Assembly: GCF_023242945.1 (NCBI RefSeq)
Contig: NZ_JALKFT010000024.1
Location: 17,925 to 81,924 of the forward strand
Direction of reading: 5' to 3'
Source of the DNA: Frankia umida
Lineage (GTDB): Bacteria; Actinomycetota; Actinomycetes; Frankiales; Frankiaceae
DNA length: 64,000 nt
Positions 26,416-35,260 of the stretch are shown here, one piece after another. The position numbers and the translations under genes were made by a program. The notes beneath the pieces are model-generated. The model saw only the letters and a program-made list of their open reading frames with translations, ran no database searches and was not told the origin of the DNA. Positions within the stretch are counted from its first letter, which is position 1; each line of letters opens with the position of its first letter.

Positions 26416-27495
26416 TCAGTTGCCGGGGAGGGTGGCCACCGAGACGCGGGAGTGGTCGCCGAGCATGAGGCGGTGGGCCTTGGGGAGCGCCGCGGACGGG
26501 ATGACCTCGACGTCCCGTCCGATCAGGGAGTCCTCGATGCGGCCGATGCCGCGGATGGTCGCCCGCTCCAGGACGATGGAGTACTCGATCTCGGTGCGTT
26601 CGATCGTGCACGAGTGGAAGATCGAGGTGAACGGGCCGACGTAGGTGTCGACGAGGCTGGTGCCACGGCCGATGATGGCCGGGCCACGCACGGTCGAGCG
26701 GACCAGCGACGCGCCCTCCTCGATGATGACGCGGCCGACGATGGAACTGTCCGCGTCCACACTGCCGTGGATGGCCGGCTCGATCGATTCGAGCAGGTGC
26801 CGGTTGGTCTCGAGCATGTCGTCGAGACGACCGGTGTCCTTCCAGTAGCCCTCGACGAGGTGGGAGGACACCTCCCGCCCACCGTCGACCAGCCACTGGA
26901 TGGCCTCGGTGATCTCCAGCTCGCCGCGGGCCGACGGTTTGATCGAGCGCACCGCCTCGTGGATCACCGTGCCGAACATGTACACGCCGACGAGGGCGAG
27001 GTCGCTCGGTGGGACCAGCGGCTTCTCGACCAGCCGGAGGATCCGGCCCTCGGCGCCCAGTTCGGCGACGCCGAACGCGGACGGGTTGTCGACCTTGGTG
27101 AGCAGGATCAGCGCGTCCGGTGTGGTGCGGCGGAACTCCTCGACGAGACCGGCGATGCCGCCGATGATCAGGTTGTCGCCGAGGTACATGACGAACGGTT
27201 CGTCGGCGAGGAAGTCCCGCGCGATGAGCACCGCGTGGGCCAGGCCGAGCGGGGCCTCCTGGCGGATGTAGGTGACGCGCAGCCCGAACGTCGATCCATC
27301 GCCGACCGCCGTCTCGATCTCCGTGGCGGTCTCGCCGACGATGATGCCGACATCAAGGATCCCGGCGTCCCGGATGGCCTCCAGGCCGTAGAAGAGCACC
27401 GGCTTGTTCGCCACCGGTACCAGTTGTTTGGCGGACGTATGGGTGATCGGCCGCAGACGGGTTCCCGAGCCACCGGCAAGGACGAGGGCTTTCAT
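26416..27495 (-). CDS. rmlA: Glucose-1-phosphate thymidylyltransferase, long form with beta-helix tail
   Basis: 359 aa. Nucleotidyltransferase motif LVLAGGSGTRLRPITHTSAKQL, sugar-site ILRLVEKPLVPPSD, and a C-terminal left-handed beta-helix (hexapeptide pattern from about residue 245). This is the StrD/antibiotic-pathway long type rather than the short allosteric RmlA. It makes dTDP-glucose, the first step to dTDP-rhamnose or other deoxysugars. rmlD lies 2 kb away on the other strand; rmlB and rmlC are not in the window. The beta-helix could also be an acyltransferase-like regulatory domain. Confidence 0.9.
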   Translation of the reverse strand: MKALVLAGGSGTRLRPITHTSAKQLVPVANKPVLFYGLEAIRDAGILDVGIIVGETATEIETAVGDGSTFGLRVTYIRQEAPLGLAHAVLIARDFLADEPFVMYLGDNLIIGGIAGLVEEFRRTTPDALILLTKVDNPSAFGVAELGAEGRILRLVEKPLVPPSDLALVGVYMFGTVIHEAVRSIKPSARGELEITEAIQWLVDGGREVSSHLVEGYWKDTGRLDDMLETNRHLLESIEPAIHGSVDADSSIVGRVIIEEGASLVRSTVRGPAIIGRGTSLVDTYVGPFTSIFHSCTIERTEIEYSIVLERATIRGIGRIEDSLIGRDVEVIPSAALPKAHRLMLGDHSRVSVATLPGN

Positions 27496-27755
27496 GATCC
27501 GAAACCCTATCGCGTGTAGTTGAACGTACGGAAAGTCACGTCTGGTGTGGCATCCATCACCAGCCGTGTCTCTGTCGGGCGGGCGGCGTCCAGGCTGGCC
27601 ATGTGCTTTGCTGGCCGCCTTTCGGGCGCCATCGGGTCGTGCCGGGTACGGGTGGCTCAGTGCGGGTACGTTGAGTAGTCGAAAGACGTGCTACCACACA
27701 GTAGGTCATCGTCGCATCGCAGCAGGTCGCGCCTGGCCGTCGGGGAGGGGGAGCG

Positions 27756-29555
27756 GTGACCGATGCGCCGTCGCGCCCGTCGGATGATCTGCCGCCGTCG
27801 CCGCTGACGACGTCCGAGACACCGGACCCGCCGGCCCACCCGGTTCGCTCGGCGCACCTGTTTCGTCTGACGCTTCCGGCCCGCCCGGCCGGTCCGGCGC
27901 CGTCGCGTTCCACGCTGGGACGCCTGACACTGGTGCTGGCGGCGGCGATGTCGGCCGTGGTGCTGGTGACCACGGCCGGTGCCTGGACGGCCTACCAGTA
28001 CTTCGGCGCGCAGATCCACCGGATTCGGCTCGGGCTCGGCGATGATCGCCCGGCCGACGCCGCCAGCGGCACCCGCAACTATCTGCTGGTCGGCTCGGAC
28101 AGCCGGGCCGGCACCGGCAACGAGTACCAGCGCGGCGGCGCCGTCACCGACGAACGTTCGGACACCGCCATCCTCGCCCATCTCGACGCGGACGGGACGA
28201 CGACCATGGTCTCGTTTCCCCGCGACACCCTGGTGCGCATCCCCGGCCACGGCCGGGGCAAGCTCAACTCGGCGATCACGCTCGGTGGTCCCAGCCTGCT
28301 GATCAGGACGCTGGAGAATCTCACCGACATCCGGATCGATCACTATGTCTCGATCGATCTGGCCGGCTTCAAGTCGATGACGGACGCGCTCGGCGGGGTC
28401 ACCGTCTGCGTGAAGGCGCTACCCAGTGGGTCGAAGGCGAACCTGTACGACCCGTGGTCGCAGTGGCGCGGCCACGTCGGCGCGAACCGGCTCTCCGGCG
28501 AGCAGGCGCTCGCGTTCGTCCGTCAACGCCACGGCCTGCCGGACAACGACTTCGACCGGATTCGCCGCCAGCAGCAGTTCATCGGCGCCGTGTTCGCCCA
28601 GGCGACCTCCACCGGCGTGCTCACGAACCCGGTGAAACTCGAGTCGTTGCTGCACGCGGCGACCGGCGCGCTCACCGTCGATGACGGCACGGGCATCAAC
28701 GACCTGCGGGCGCTGGCGACCCGGCTGCGCGGCCTGTCCAGCGACCAGATCCGGTTCGAGACCATCCCCGTGCACACCCCGACACCCGCCGAAGGCGGCA
28801 ACGCGATCGGCGAACTGCCCCGGTTCGGCGCCGTCCAGCTCTACGATCCGCTCGCCCTGGAGAAGTTCCTCGCTCCCCTGCGCGGACGTCCCGGCCGAAG
28901 CTCCACCGGCACCGCCAGTCCGAGTCCGGGCTCGTCCTCGGCTTCCGGCGCCGCCGGGACGGTGCCGCCCGGGCAGATCACCATCGACGTCTACAACGCC
29001 GCAGACGTACCGGGACTGGCCACCACGACATCCTCGACGCTGACCCGAGCCGGCTTTCGGGTCAGGTCAGTGCGGGACTGGCCCGGCGGCAGACTCACCC
29101 GGACCCAGATCCGTTACCGCCCCGGCGACACCAGCACCTCCACGACCACCGGCTCTTCTGGCCCTTCTGGTACCGCCGGTCCTTCTGGCACGGCCGGGAC
29201 AGCCGGGACGGCCAGGGGCGCGGGCGCCGCCGGAGCCGAGGGTGCCTCGGGCGGTCGAGCCGCCGCCGAATCGGTGCGGGCCGCCATCCCCGACAGTCAG
29301 ACCCGTGCCGATCCCGACGCCCCCGCCGGACGGATCACCCTCATCCTCGGCGCCGACTTCGACCCCACCACCATCGAGACACCCACCACCGTCGCCACAC
29401 CCACCACCGTCGCCACACCCACCACGACCTCCGGCGCGGGCGCCGCCACCTCCGACCCGGCGGCGGGCAGCACACGGCCCGGCACCTCCGACAGCACGGA
29501 CGGCTCGGGCCCACCCACCACCGCGAGCTCCCTCACCGCCACCTGCACCTACTGA
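27756..29555 (+). CDS. Second LCP-family glycopolymer transferase with LytR_C domain
   Basis: 599 aa; the GTG start is preceded by a GGGGAGGGGGA ribosome-binding site. A short cytoplasmic part (about 55 aa) leads to a transmembrane helix (58-82) and the LCP domain: LLVGSDSRAGTG, ERSDTAILAHLD, VSFPRDTLVRI, LTDIRIDHYVSIDLAGFKSM and EQALAFVRQRHGLPD. LytR_C-type ITIDVYNAADVPGLA is near residue 410. The tail is Thr/Ala/Gly-rich with TIETPTTVATPTTVATPT. It is paralogous to the protein at 21310 but with a short N-terminus. The two LCPs may serve different polymers. It lies beside rmlD, as Rv3267 does beside Rv3266c. Confidence 0.93.
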   Translation: MTDAPSRPSDDLPPSPLTTSETPDPPAHPVRSAHLFRLTLPARPAGPAPSRSTLGRLTLVLAAAMSAVVLVTTAGAWTAYQYFGAQIHRIRLGLGDDRPADAASGTRNYLLVGSDSRAGTGNEYQRGGAVTDERSDTAILAHLDADGTTTMVSFPRDTLVRIPGHGRGKLNSAITLGGPSLLIRTLENLTDIRIDHYVSIDLAGFKSMTDALGGVTVCVKALPSGSKANLYDPWSQWRGHVGANRLSGEQALAFVRQRHGLPDNDFDRIRRQQQFIGAVFAQATSTGVLTNPVKLESLLHAATGALTVDDGTGINDLRALATRLRGLSSDQIRFETIPVHTPTPAEGGNAIGELPRFGAVQLYDPLALEKFLAPLRGRPGRSSTGTASPSPGSSSASGAAGTVPPGQITIDVYNAADVPGLATTTSSTLTRAGFRVRSVRDWPGGRLTRTQIRYRPGDTSTSTTTGSSGPSGTAGPSGTAGTAGTARGAGAAGAEGASGGRAAAESVRAAIPDSQTRADPDAPAGRITLILGADFDPTTIETPTTVATPTTVATPTTTSGAGAATSDPAAGSTRPGTSDSTDGSGPPTTASSLTATCTY

Positions 29556-29643
29556 TCGGTGTCCAGGCCGGTGGGCATCGGACATGACCAGGTGTCTCGA
29601 GTGGCGTGGCGATGGCGGCGGGTGGGTCTGCCAGACTCGGGCC

Positions 29644-30552
29644 GTGCGCGTTCTCGTGACCGGTGCGGCCGGGCAGCTGGGGGCAGACCTGTGCCGGCTG
29701 CTCGAGGTCCGAATGGCCGATCCTGACTCCGCTGTCCACGCCTACGCGGGTCTTGGCCGGGTCGAGCTTGACATCGCCGATCCGGCGCGGGTGCGCGCGG
29801 TGATACGCGATCAGGCCCGTCCGGCGAAGGTGCAGGGTGGGCTGGTCGTCATCAACGCGGCAGCCTGGACCGATGTGGACGCGGCCGAGGCCGACGAGTC
29901 CGCGGCCTACGCGATCAACGCCGCCGGTCCCGCGCATCTGGCGGCGGCCTGCGCCGAGGTCGACGCCATCCTGGTGCAGGTCTCCACCGACTACGTCTTC
30001 GCCGGGACGGCGAACAAGCCGTACGAGACCGACGACGAGACCGGCCCCGCCGGTGCGTACGGACGGACCAAGCTCGCCGGCGAGGAGGCCGTCCGCGCGT
30101 TGCTGCCGACGTCGTCCTACGTGGTGCGGACGGCCTGGGTCTACGGCCAGACCGGGAGGAACTTCGTCAAGACGATCAGCCGGCTGGCTCGGGAACGCGG
30201 TGCCGTGTCGGTCGTCGACGATCAGGCGGGTTCGCCGACCTGGTCGGCGGATCTGGCCGCCGGGCTGCTCGACCTCGCCGCCGCCCAGCCGCCGCCCGGG
30301 GTCTACCACTGCACCAACGCCGGCGAGACCACCTGGTTCGACTTCGCCCGCGTGATCATGGCCGAGGTCGGTCTCGATCCGCAGGTGGTGTCGCCCACCA
30401 CCACGGCCGCCTTCCCCCGGCCGGCGGCCCGTCCGGCGTACTCGGTGCTGTCCGCCCGTTCCTGGCTCGACGTCGGACTACCCCCGTTGCGCTCCTGGCG
30501 GGAGGCGTTGCGCGCGGCCTTCGACGCCGCCGGAGCCGATCTACGTGGCTGA
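29644..30552 (+). CDS. rmlD: dTDP-4-dehydrorhamnose reductase
   Basis: 302 aa. Short-chain dehydrogenase fold with VLVTGAAGQLGADL (NADP binding), INAAAWTDVDAAE, STDYVFAG and the catalytic YGRTKLAGE (YxxxK), then WVYGQTGRNFVKTI. It reduces dTDP-4-keto-rhamnose to dTDP-L-rhamnose, the donor for rhamnose linkers and surface glycan. The GTG at 29644 starts the protein directly at the dinucleotide motif. It is co-directional with the LCP gene 88 bp upstream. Confidence 0.93.
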   Translation: MRVLVTGAAGQLGADLCRLLEVRMADPDSAVHAYAGLGRVELDIADPARVRAVIRDQARPAKVQGGLVVINAAAWTDVDAAEADESAAYAINAAGPAHLAAACAEVDAILVQVSTDYVFAGTANKPYETDDETGPAGAYGRTKLAGEEAVRALLPTSSYVVRTAWVYGQTGRNFVKTISRLARERGAVSVVDDQAGSPTWSADLAAGLLDLAAAQPPPGVYHCTNAGETTWFDFARVIMAEVGLDPQVVSPTTTAAFPRPAARPAYSVLSARSWLDVGLPPLRSWREALRAAFDAAGADLRG

Positions 30553-30573
30553 GCGCCGGCCGTCAGCTTCTGG

Positions 30574-30596
30574 CATCCGCGACCGCCGCGCGGATG
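30574..30596. terminator. Hairpin downstream of rmlD
   Basis: A perfect 8-bp stem (CATCCGCG/CGCGGATG) with a 7-nt loop begins 22 bp after the rmlD stop. Candidate terminator between rmlD and the next gene. Confidence 0.55.
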
Positions 30597-30705
30597 GTGG
30601 GCGATCACCTTCGCCCCGCGGGTGAGCTGCCGCGGGTCGGGCGGGTCGTGATGGCCGTGACCCGACTGCCGGTGACCGCCGGAGTGCCTGCGAGACTGGC
30701 AGACG

Positions 30706-32442
30706 ATGGACGGCGACACCGCGGCACCTCCGGCTGACACTGCCGCACCTCCGGCTGACACTGCCGCACCTCCGGCTGACACTGCCGCACCTCCGGCTGA
30801 CACCGGGCCCTCTTCGGCAGGCATCGCCGCGCCGGTCGGCCGGATTCGACAGCTGGTGCGCCGCCATGGTGTCTTCGGCGCGCTGGTGCTGCTGGGGATG
30901 GTCGCACGGGTCCTGGTGATGGTCGCCTACCCACCGGGGCTGATGTATCTGGGGGATTCGGGCGCCTACCTTGACCAGGCCTGGCGTGGTCTGTGGCCGG
31001 GGGACTGGCGGCCGTCCGGCTATCCGATCTTCCTGCGGCTGGTGGATGGGCCGGAGCACATCACCCGGATCGTGCTGATCCAGCATGGGCTCACGCTGGT
31101 CGTCGCGGCCGGGCTCTACGCGTCCGCGCTGCGAGTGGTGCGCCGGCCGTGGCTCGCCGCGCTGGCCGCGGCGCCCGCCCTGCTCGCTCCCTGGGTGCTG
31201 GATCTGGGCCAGTTCGTGCTGGCTGACTCGCTGTTCGGGGTGCTTGTGGGGGCCGGGGTCGTCCTGTTGGCCTGGCCGCGGCGCGTCCGGGCGCCGATGG
31301 CGGCGGCGGCCGGAGCGCTGCTGGGTGCGGCGTTGTGCGTGCGGACCGTCGGGTACGGGCCGCTCGCCGTCGCCCTGATCGTCCTGGTTCTCGACACCGC
31401 CCGGGCCGGGGCGGGGCCGTCCTGCGCGGGGCGGGCGTCCCGCCTGCCGTGGCGATGGGTCCACCCTGGGCGGCGGATGCTGCCGGTGCTGGCGCTCCTG
31501 CTGGGCGCGGCGGTGCCCGCCGGGGCGTACGCGGGGTGGAGCGCCGCCGAGGGGGCGGGTTTCACCGTGTCGGCACACTCGGGTTTCTTTCTGTACGGCC
31601 GGGTCGCGCCGTTCGCCGACTGCACCGACATCGCGGGGGCCGAACTGCGCTCGTTGTGTGACCCGCGACCGGTAGATCAGCGAGGTGCTCCGGTGCGCTA
31701 TCTGTGGCCCGCGGACTCGCCCCTGCGGCAGGGAAACCGGCGTGTTCCGCCCGGTCGGGAGGAGCTCGCCGGCCGGTTCGCCCATGAGGTGGTGCGCGAC
31801 CAGCCGTGGATGCTCGTCACCTCCTCGGCCCGCTATCTCCTCGGCTATTTCTCGCCGGTACCGCACGAGACGACGAAGACCTCCCGGGCCGATACCTGGG
31901 AGCTGCCCACCGACCGGACGAACGCGTTGCCGCCGGACGATCCGCATGCCGACGACGGCTATTTCGTGGCGACCACGGTGCGCGCGCCGGCCGGGCTGCT
32001 CGCCGCCTGGTCCCGGGTGTCCTACCCACTGATGCCGCTGGTCGGCGTTGGTCTGGTCGCCGGGTTGGCCGCCGCCGCGGTCGGGGCCGTCCGGACCTGG
32101 CGAGCACGCCCCGGTCGACGAGGCAGAGCCGTGGCGGCACCGCGGACACCGCGGACACCGGGGGAACCGGGGACGGCGCACGCGGCCATACCGGCGGCCG
32201 AGGGCAGTGGCGCGGCCGATGGTGGAAGCGGCGGATTGTTGCGGTTGTACTGCCTGGCGGCGGGCGCGGGTGGCACGACCCTGGTGCTGTCGGCGGTCAC
32301 GTCGGGCTTCGACTACCGGTACCTGGGTGCGGTGATCGGGCTGATCGGGCTGGCAGCGATGATGGGTGTGATCGCGTTCGTCCGGGTTGTGCGACATCGG
32401 CCGTCAGGGTGGGTGGATCGACTGCCCCGCCAGGGTGGGTGA
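30706..32442 (+). CDS. Polytopic membrane protein, GT-C glycosyltransferase-like
   Basis: 578 aa with about 9-10 hydrophobic helices. The first loop after helix 1 has YLGDSGAYLDQAW, an acidic loop in the position used for catalysis by GT-C enzymes; PSGYPIFLRL follows. A large external loop (about residues 290-420) separates the last helices. The N-terminus is a cytoplasmic run of DTAAPPA repeats. It is not clearly of the DUF2142 type. Its stop is 36 bp from the next membrane gene, so the two form a unit. A polyprenyl-sugar-dependent transferase is the best guess. Confidence 0.7.
   Translation: MDGDTAAPPADTAAPPADTAAPPADTAAPPADTGPSSAGIAAPVGRIRQLVRRHGVFGALVLLGMVARVLVMVAYPPGLMYLGDSGAYLDQAWRGLWPGDWRPSGYPIFLRLVDGPEHITRIVLIQHGLTLVVAAGLYASALRVVRRPWLAALAAAPALLAPWVLDLGQFVLADSLFGVLVGAGVVLLAWPRRVRAPMAAAAGALLGAALCVRTVGYGPLAVALIVLVLDTARAGAGPSCAGRASRLPWRWVHPGRRMLPVLALLLGAAVPAGAYAGWSAAEGAGFTVSAHSGFFLYGRVAPFADCTDIAGAELRSLCDPRPVDQRGAPVRYLWPADSPLRQGNRRVPPGREELAGRFAHEVVRDQPWMLVTSSARYLLGYFSPVPHETTKTSRADTWELPTDRTNALPPDDPHADDGYFVATTVRAPAGLLAAWSRVSYPLMPLVGVGLVAGLAAAAVGAVRTWRARPGRRGRAVAAPRTPRTPGEPGTAHAAIPAAEGSGAADGGSGGLLRLYCLAAGAGGTTLVLSAVTSGFDYRYLGAVIGLIGLAAMMGVIAFVRVVRHRPSGWVDRLPRQGG
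30715..30798. repeat. 21-bp tandem repeat, four copies, in frame
   Basis: Unit GACACTGCCGCACCTCCGGCT (first copy with two substitutions) repeated four times, coding for DTAAPPA heptapeptides right after the start codon region of the membrane protein. Copy-number change would lengthen or shorten the N-terminus without a frameshift. Confidence 0.88.
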
Positions 32443-32478
32443 CCGTCCCCGGCGCAGCGGTGAGGATCGGGGGGATCG

Positions 32479-34359
32479 GTGACGTGGGGGGCGTCGACGC
32501 GGCGCTGGCTGGTGGCCGGTGTCGTGGGGGCAGGGCTGATCCTCACCTCGTTGGGGTTGCTCGTGGCGGCGGTCGTCGCCCCTTTCACCAGCGGGGATGA
32601 GGCTCAGCACACCGCCTATGCCATGGAGGTCGGGCACGGATCGCTACCCACCATCGACACGCCGATGCGGGCCCGAATCCCGGGAATGCCCGGGTTGCCG
32701 GTGGACTGCGAGGTGCCGGCGGCGCGGGTTCGGGCGGCGGTCGAGGCCCGGGCCCGACAGCTGTGCGGGGTGCCGCTCGCGCGGCCGGTGACGAGCTTCG
32801 ACCTGATCTACACGGCGAACCATCCGCCGTTGTTCTACGTCGCCGAGTCGGCGCCCCTGCGGATCGGGGCGAGCCTGGGCCGGCCGCGGGTCGGGTTCGC
32901 GGCCGCGCGGGCGCTCAACGTGGTTTTCGGGGTGGGGCTGGTGGTGGCCACCGCGGCGCTCGCGCGGGAGCTGCTGCCCCGGCGGCCGGCGGTGGCGGTG
33001 GGCGCGGCGGGAATCGTCGCGGTGCTCGGGCTGGTGGTGACGACGTCCGGGCAGATCTACAACGACGTGTTGGCGATGGCGACCATCACCGGGCTGCTCG
33101 CGGCCGCGGTCGCCCTGATCCGACGGGGGCCACGTCCGTGGCTCGTCGTCGGCGTCGCGGTGCTGGCGGCGGCGGCGGCGGCCAGCCGGGCCAGTGGCGC
33201 GGTGGTGCTCGCGGTGGTGCTGCCCGCCGTCGGCGTGGGGGCCGCGCTGGGCGCGTCGGGACGACGGTGGCGGCGGCTGGGCGTCGGGGTCGCGTCGGCG
33301 GGGGTACCGCTGGGCGTGACGATCGCCGCCATCGGCTGGTTCTACCTGCGTAACGACCATCTTTATGGCGATCCCACCGCGTCGGGGCGGATCGCCCGGA
33401 TGTTTCCGATCGCGGGTCCACGACCGACGGTGGAGCATGTGCTCCACGACGGGCAGCTGTGGTGGCGGCTGTACCGAGGCCTGCTGGGACGGCCGATGCT
33501 GGTGACCGGATGGCCGGTGCGGATCGAGGTCGCCGTGGGCGTGCTGACCGGTGTGGGACTGGTCGCCGCGGCGCTGCGCGCGGCGTGGTGGTGGCACCGT
33601 CGTCGGCGACAGCCGCCGCCCGGCGGCCGCGACCCGGTGCCCTCCGCTGACCGGGCAGCGGGCAGTGGCCGGGTCACGGGCAGTGGCTGGGTGGCCTGGC
33701 TGATGGTGAGCGGGCACTGCGTACTCGTGGTGGTGACGCTCGTGGGCTACATGGCCGCGGGCGGGGCGCCGTTCGCCCGCTACCTGTTGCCGATGGTGCC
33801 GGTCCTCGCGGTGGTGATGGCGCTGGCGGTGAACGCGTTGCCGCTGGGCCGCTGGGGGGTGCCGACGGTGGCCGTGGTGGCGGGGCTGGCGTGGAGCACC
33901 GTGGCGGTCCTGACGCGGGAACTGGCGTGGAAACGCCATGCGCTTGGCCACTATGACGGGTTCGACCGGCTGCGGGTGGCCTGGTCGATCGCTGGCCCCG
34001 GCCCGGCCCGGCTGGGGCTGGGCCTGCTGGCCGGCTGCGCGCTGGTCGGGCTGGTGCTGCTCGCGGTCGCGCTAGGACGTCTCGGCGACGCGGCGGTAGA
34101 CGGCGGCGGTGCGTTCGGCGGTGCGTCGCCAGGTGAAGGTGCGGGCGTGGCGGCGACCGGCGTCGGCGTCGCCGGGGGCGGTGAGCAGGTCGAGGATCGC
34201 GCTGGCGAGGTCGTCGGCGAAGGCGTCCCAGCCGGTCTGGCGAACCAGCCGCAGCGGGCTGGCCGGGGAGTCGAGCAGCTCGCCGGTGACCTCGCGCACG
34301 GTGGGGATGTCGGCGGCGACGACCGGCACGCCGGCCGCGAGCGCCTCCAACGGTGGTAG
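32479..34359 (+). CDS. DUF2142-like polytopic membrane protein, 3' end overlapping the convergent glycosyltransferase gene
   Basis: 626 aa. Shares the plan of the proteins at 24243 and 49297: helix 1, then TSGDEAQHTAYAMEVGHGSLP and NHPPLFYVAES in the first loop, then 10-12 helices with TTSGQIYNDVLAM. The last hydrophobic helix ends near base 34080. The remaining ~93 residues (Gly/Val/Glu-rich) lie over the convergent gene at 34072-35247, giving a 288-bp antisense overlap. A lost stop codon is the simplest explanation. GTG start with GGGGGG upstream. Probably a GT-C-type sugar transferase. Confidence 0.75.
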   Translation: MTWGASTRRWLVAGVVGAGLILTSLGLLVAAVVAPFTSGDEAQHTAYAMEVGHGSLPTIDTPMRARIPGMPGLPVDCEVPAARVRAAVEARARQLCGVPLARPVTSFDLIYTANHPPLFYVAESAPLRIGASLGRPRVGFAAARALNVVFGVGLVVATAALARELLPRRPAVAVGAAGIVAVLGLVVTTSGQIYNDVLAMATITGLLAAAVALIRRGPRPWLVVGVAVLAAAAAASRASGAVVLAVVLPAVGVGAALGASGRRWRRLGVGVASAGVPLGVTIAAIGWFYLRNDHLYGDPTASGRIARMFPIAGPRPTVEHVLHDGQLWWRLYRGLLGRPMLVTGWPVRIEVAVGVLTGVGLVAAALRAAWWWHRRRRQPPPGGRDPVPSADRAAGSGRVTGSGWVAWLMVSGHCVLVVVTLVGYMAAGGAPFARYLLPMVPVLAVVMALAVNALPLGRWGVPTVAVVAGLAWSTVAVLTRELAWKRHALGHYDGFDRLRVAWSIAGPGPARLGLGLLAGCALVGLVLLAVALGRLGDAAVDGGGAFGGASPGEGAGVAATGVGVAGGGEQVEDRAGEVVGEGVPAGLANQPQRAGRGVEQLAGDLAHGGDVGGDDRHAGRERLQRW

Positions 34360-35247
34360 GCCGAAACCCTCGTACCGGGACGGGAAGCACAGCACGCTGG
34401 CCCCGGCCACGGTGGAGCGCAGCTCACCGGCGTCCAGATAGCCGGCGGTGATCACGCTACCGGGAGGCATCCCGGCCAGGTCGAGGGTGGGACCCCACCC
34501 GGGCGGGCCGACGAGGACCAGCGGCGGCGCGTCGGCGTCGGTGGCGTGCAGCCGGCGAACCGCCGCCAACAGCACCGGCAGGTTCTTGCGCGGCTCGACC
34601 GAGCCGACGAACAGCAGATACCGCTCGGGCAGGCCGTGGGCCGCCCGCCAGGCCGCGGTCGGCGGGTCGGTGGTGAACCAGGCGTCGTCGACACCCAGCG
34701 GGGTCGGGGTGACCAGCGCCGGGTCGAGCCGGTAGGCGGCGATCACCTCGTCGGCGACGGCCTGACTGGGGGTGAGCACCGCGTCGGCCCGGCGCAGACC
34801 GCGGGGCACCAGGTCGGCGTAGCGGGCGGAGGCGGCGCTGACCGTGTCGGGGGTGCGCAGGTAGGACAGGTCGTGGATGGTCAGCACACCGCGGGCGGCG
34901 CGCAGCGGCGGGAGCACGAAGTTCGTCCCGTGCACCACGTCGGCGGCGCCGGTGAGCCATTCGATGGCGGGATGTTCGCCACGCAGCCAGCCCTCCTGCA
35001 ACAACCGCGCCGGGGCCCGGCGGGCGGCCGGACGCACCCCGGGGGGCAGGGCGCCGGCGAGGTCGTCCAGCCCACGCCAGGTGAAGGCGGTGGCGGCCAG
35101 CTCCCAGTAGGCCGGTGCGCCCGCGTCCCCGCTGTGGCCGCGGGCCTCGGCGACGAGCCGGGCGAGACCGGCGAGCAGGTACTCGGTGTAACGCCCGACG
35201 CCGGTGCGCCGGCCGAGCAGCGGTGTCGCGTCGAGCACGATCCTCAT
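34072..35247 (-). CDS. Glycosyltransferase family 4 (GT-B)
   Basis: 391 aa from the ATG at 35247. RIVLDATPLLGRRTGVGRYTEYLL is the acceptor-side start of GT4 enzymes; VLTIHDLSYLRTP, LTPSQAVADEVI, LFVGSVEPRKNLPVLL (donor loop), PSRYEGFGLPPLEALAAG (the EX7E catalytic/donor motif) and VAADIPTVREV follow. Typically uses GDP-mannose or UDP-sugars. It is the last gene of the wzm-wzt-GT2-GT4 operon, 13 bp after the preceding gene's stop. Its 3' end overlaps the convergent membrane gene. Confidence 0.92.
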   Translation of the reverse strand: MRIVLDATPLLGRRTGVGRYTEYLLAGLARLVAEARGHSGDAGAPAYWELAATAFTWRGLDDLAGALPPGVRPAARRAPARLLQEGWLRGEHPAIEWLTGAADVVHGTNFVLPPLRAARGVLTIHDLSYLRTPDTVSAASARYADLVPRGLRRADAVLTPSQAVADEVIAAYRLDPALVTPTPLGVDDAWFTTDPPTAAWRAAHGLPERYLLFVGSVEPRKNLPVLLAAVRRLHATDADAPPLVLVGPPGWGPTLDLAGMPPGSVITAGYLDAGELRSTVAGASVLCFPSRYEGFGLPPLEALAAGVPVVAADIPTVREVTGELLDSPASPLRLVRQTGWDAFADDLASAILDLLTAPGDADAGRRHARTFTWRRTAERTAAVYRRVAETS

Positions 35248-35260
35248 CCGGCGGGTCCGC

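Noticed and set aside
30541..32397. 618-codon minus-strand open frame opposite the GT-C-like gene
   Set aside because: Composition is Arg/Gln/Pro-rich with no recognisable fold; the plus-strand protein has clear transmembrane segments.
34072..34359. Frameshift suspected in the DUF2142 gene at 32479
   Set aside because: The frame is continuous to its stop and the last helix is complete; a lost stop codon is enough to explain the overlap.
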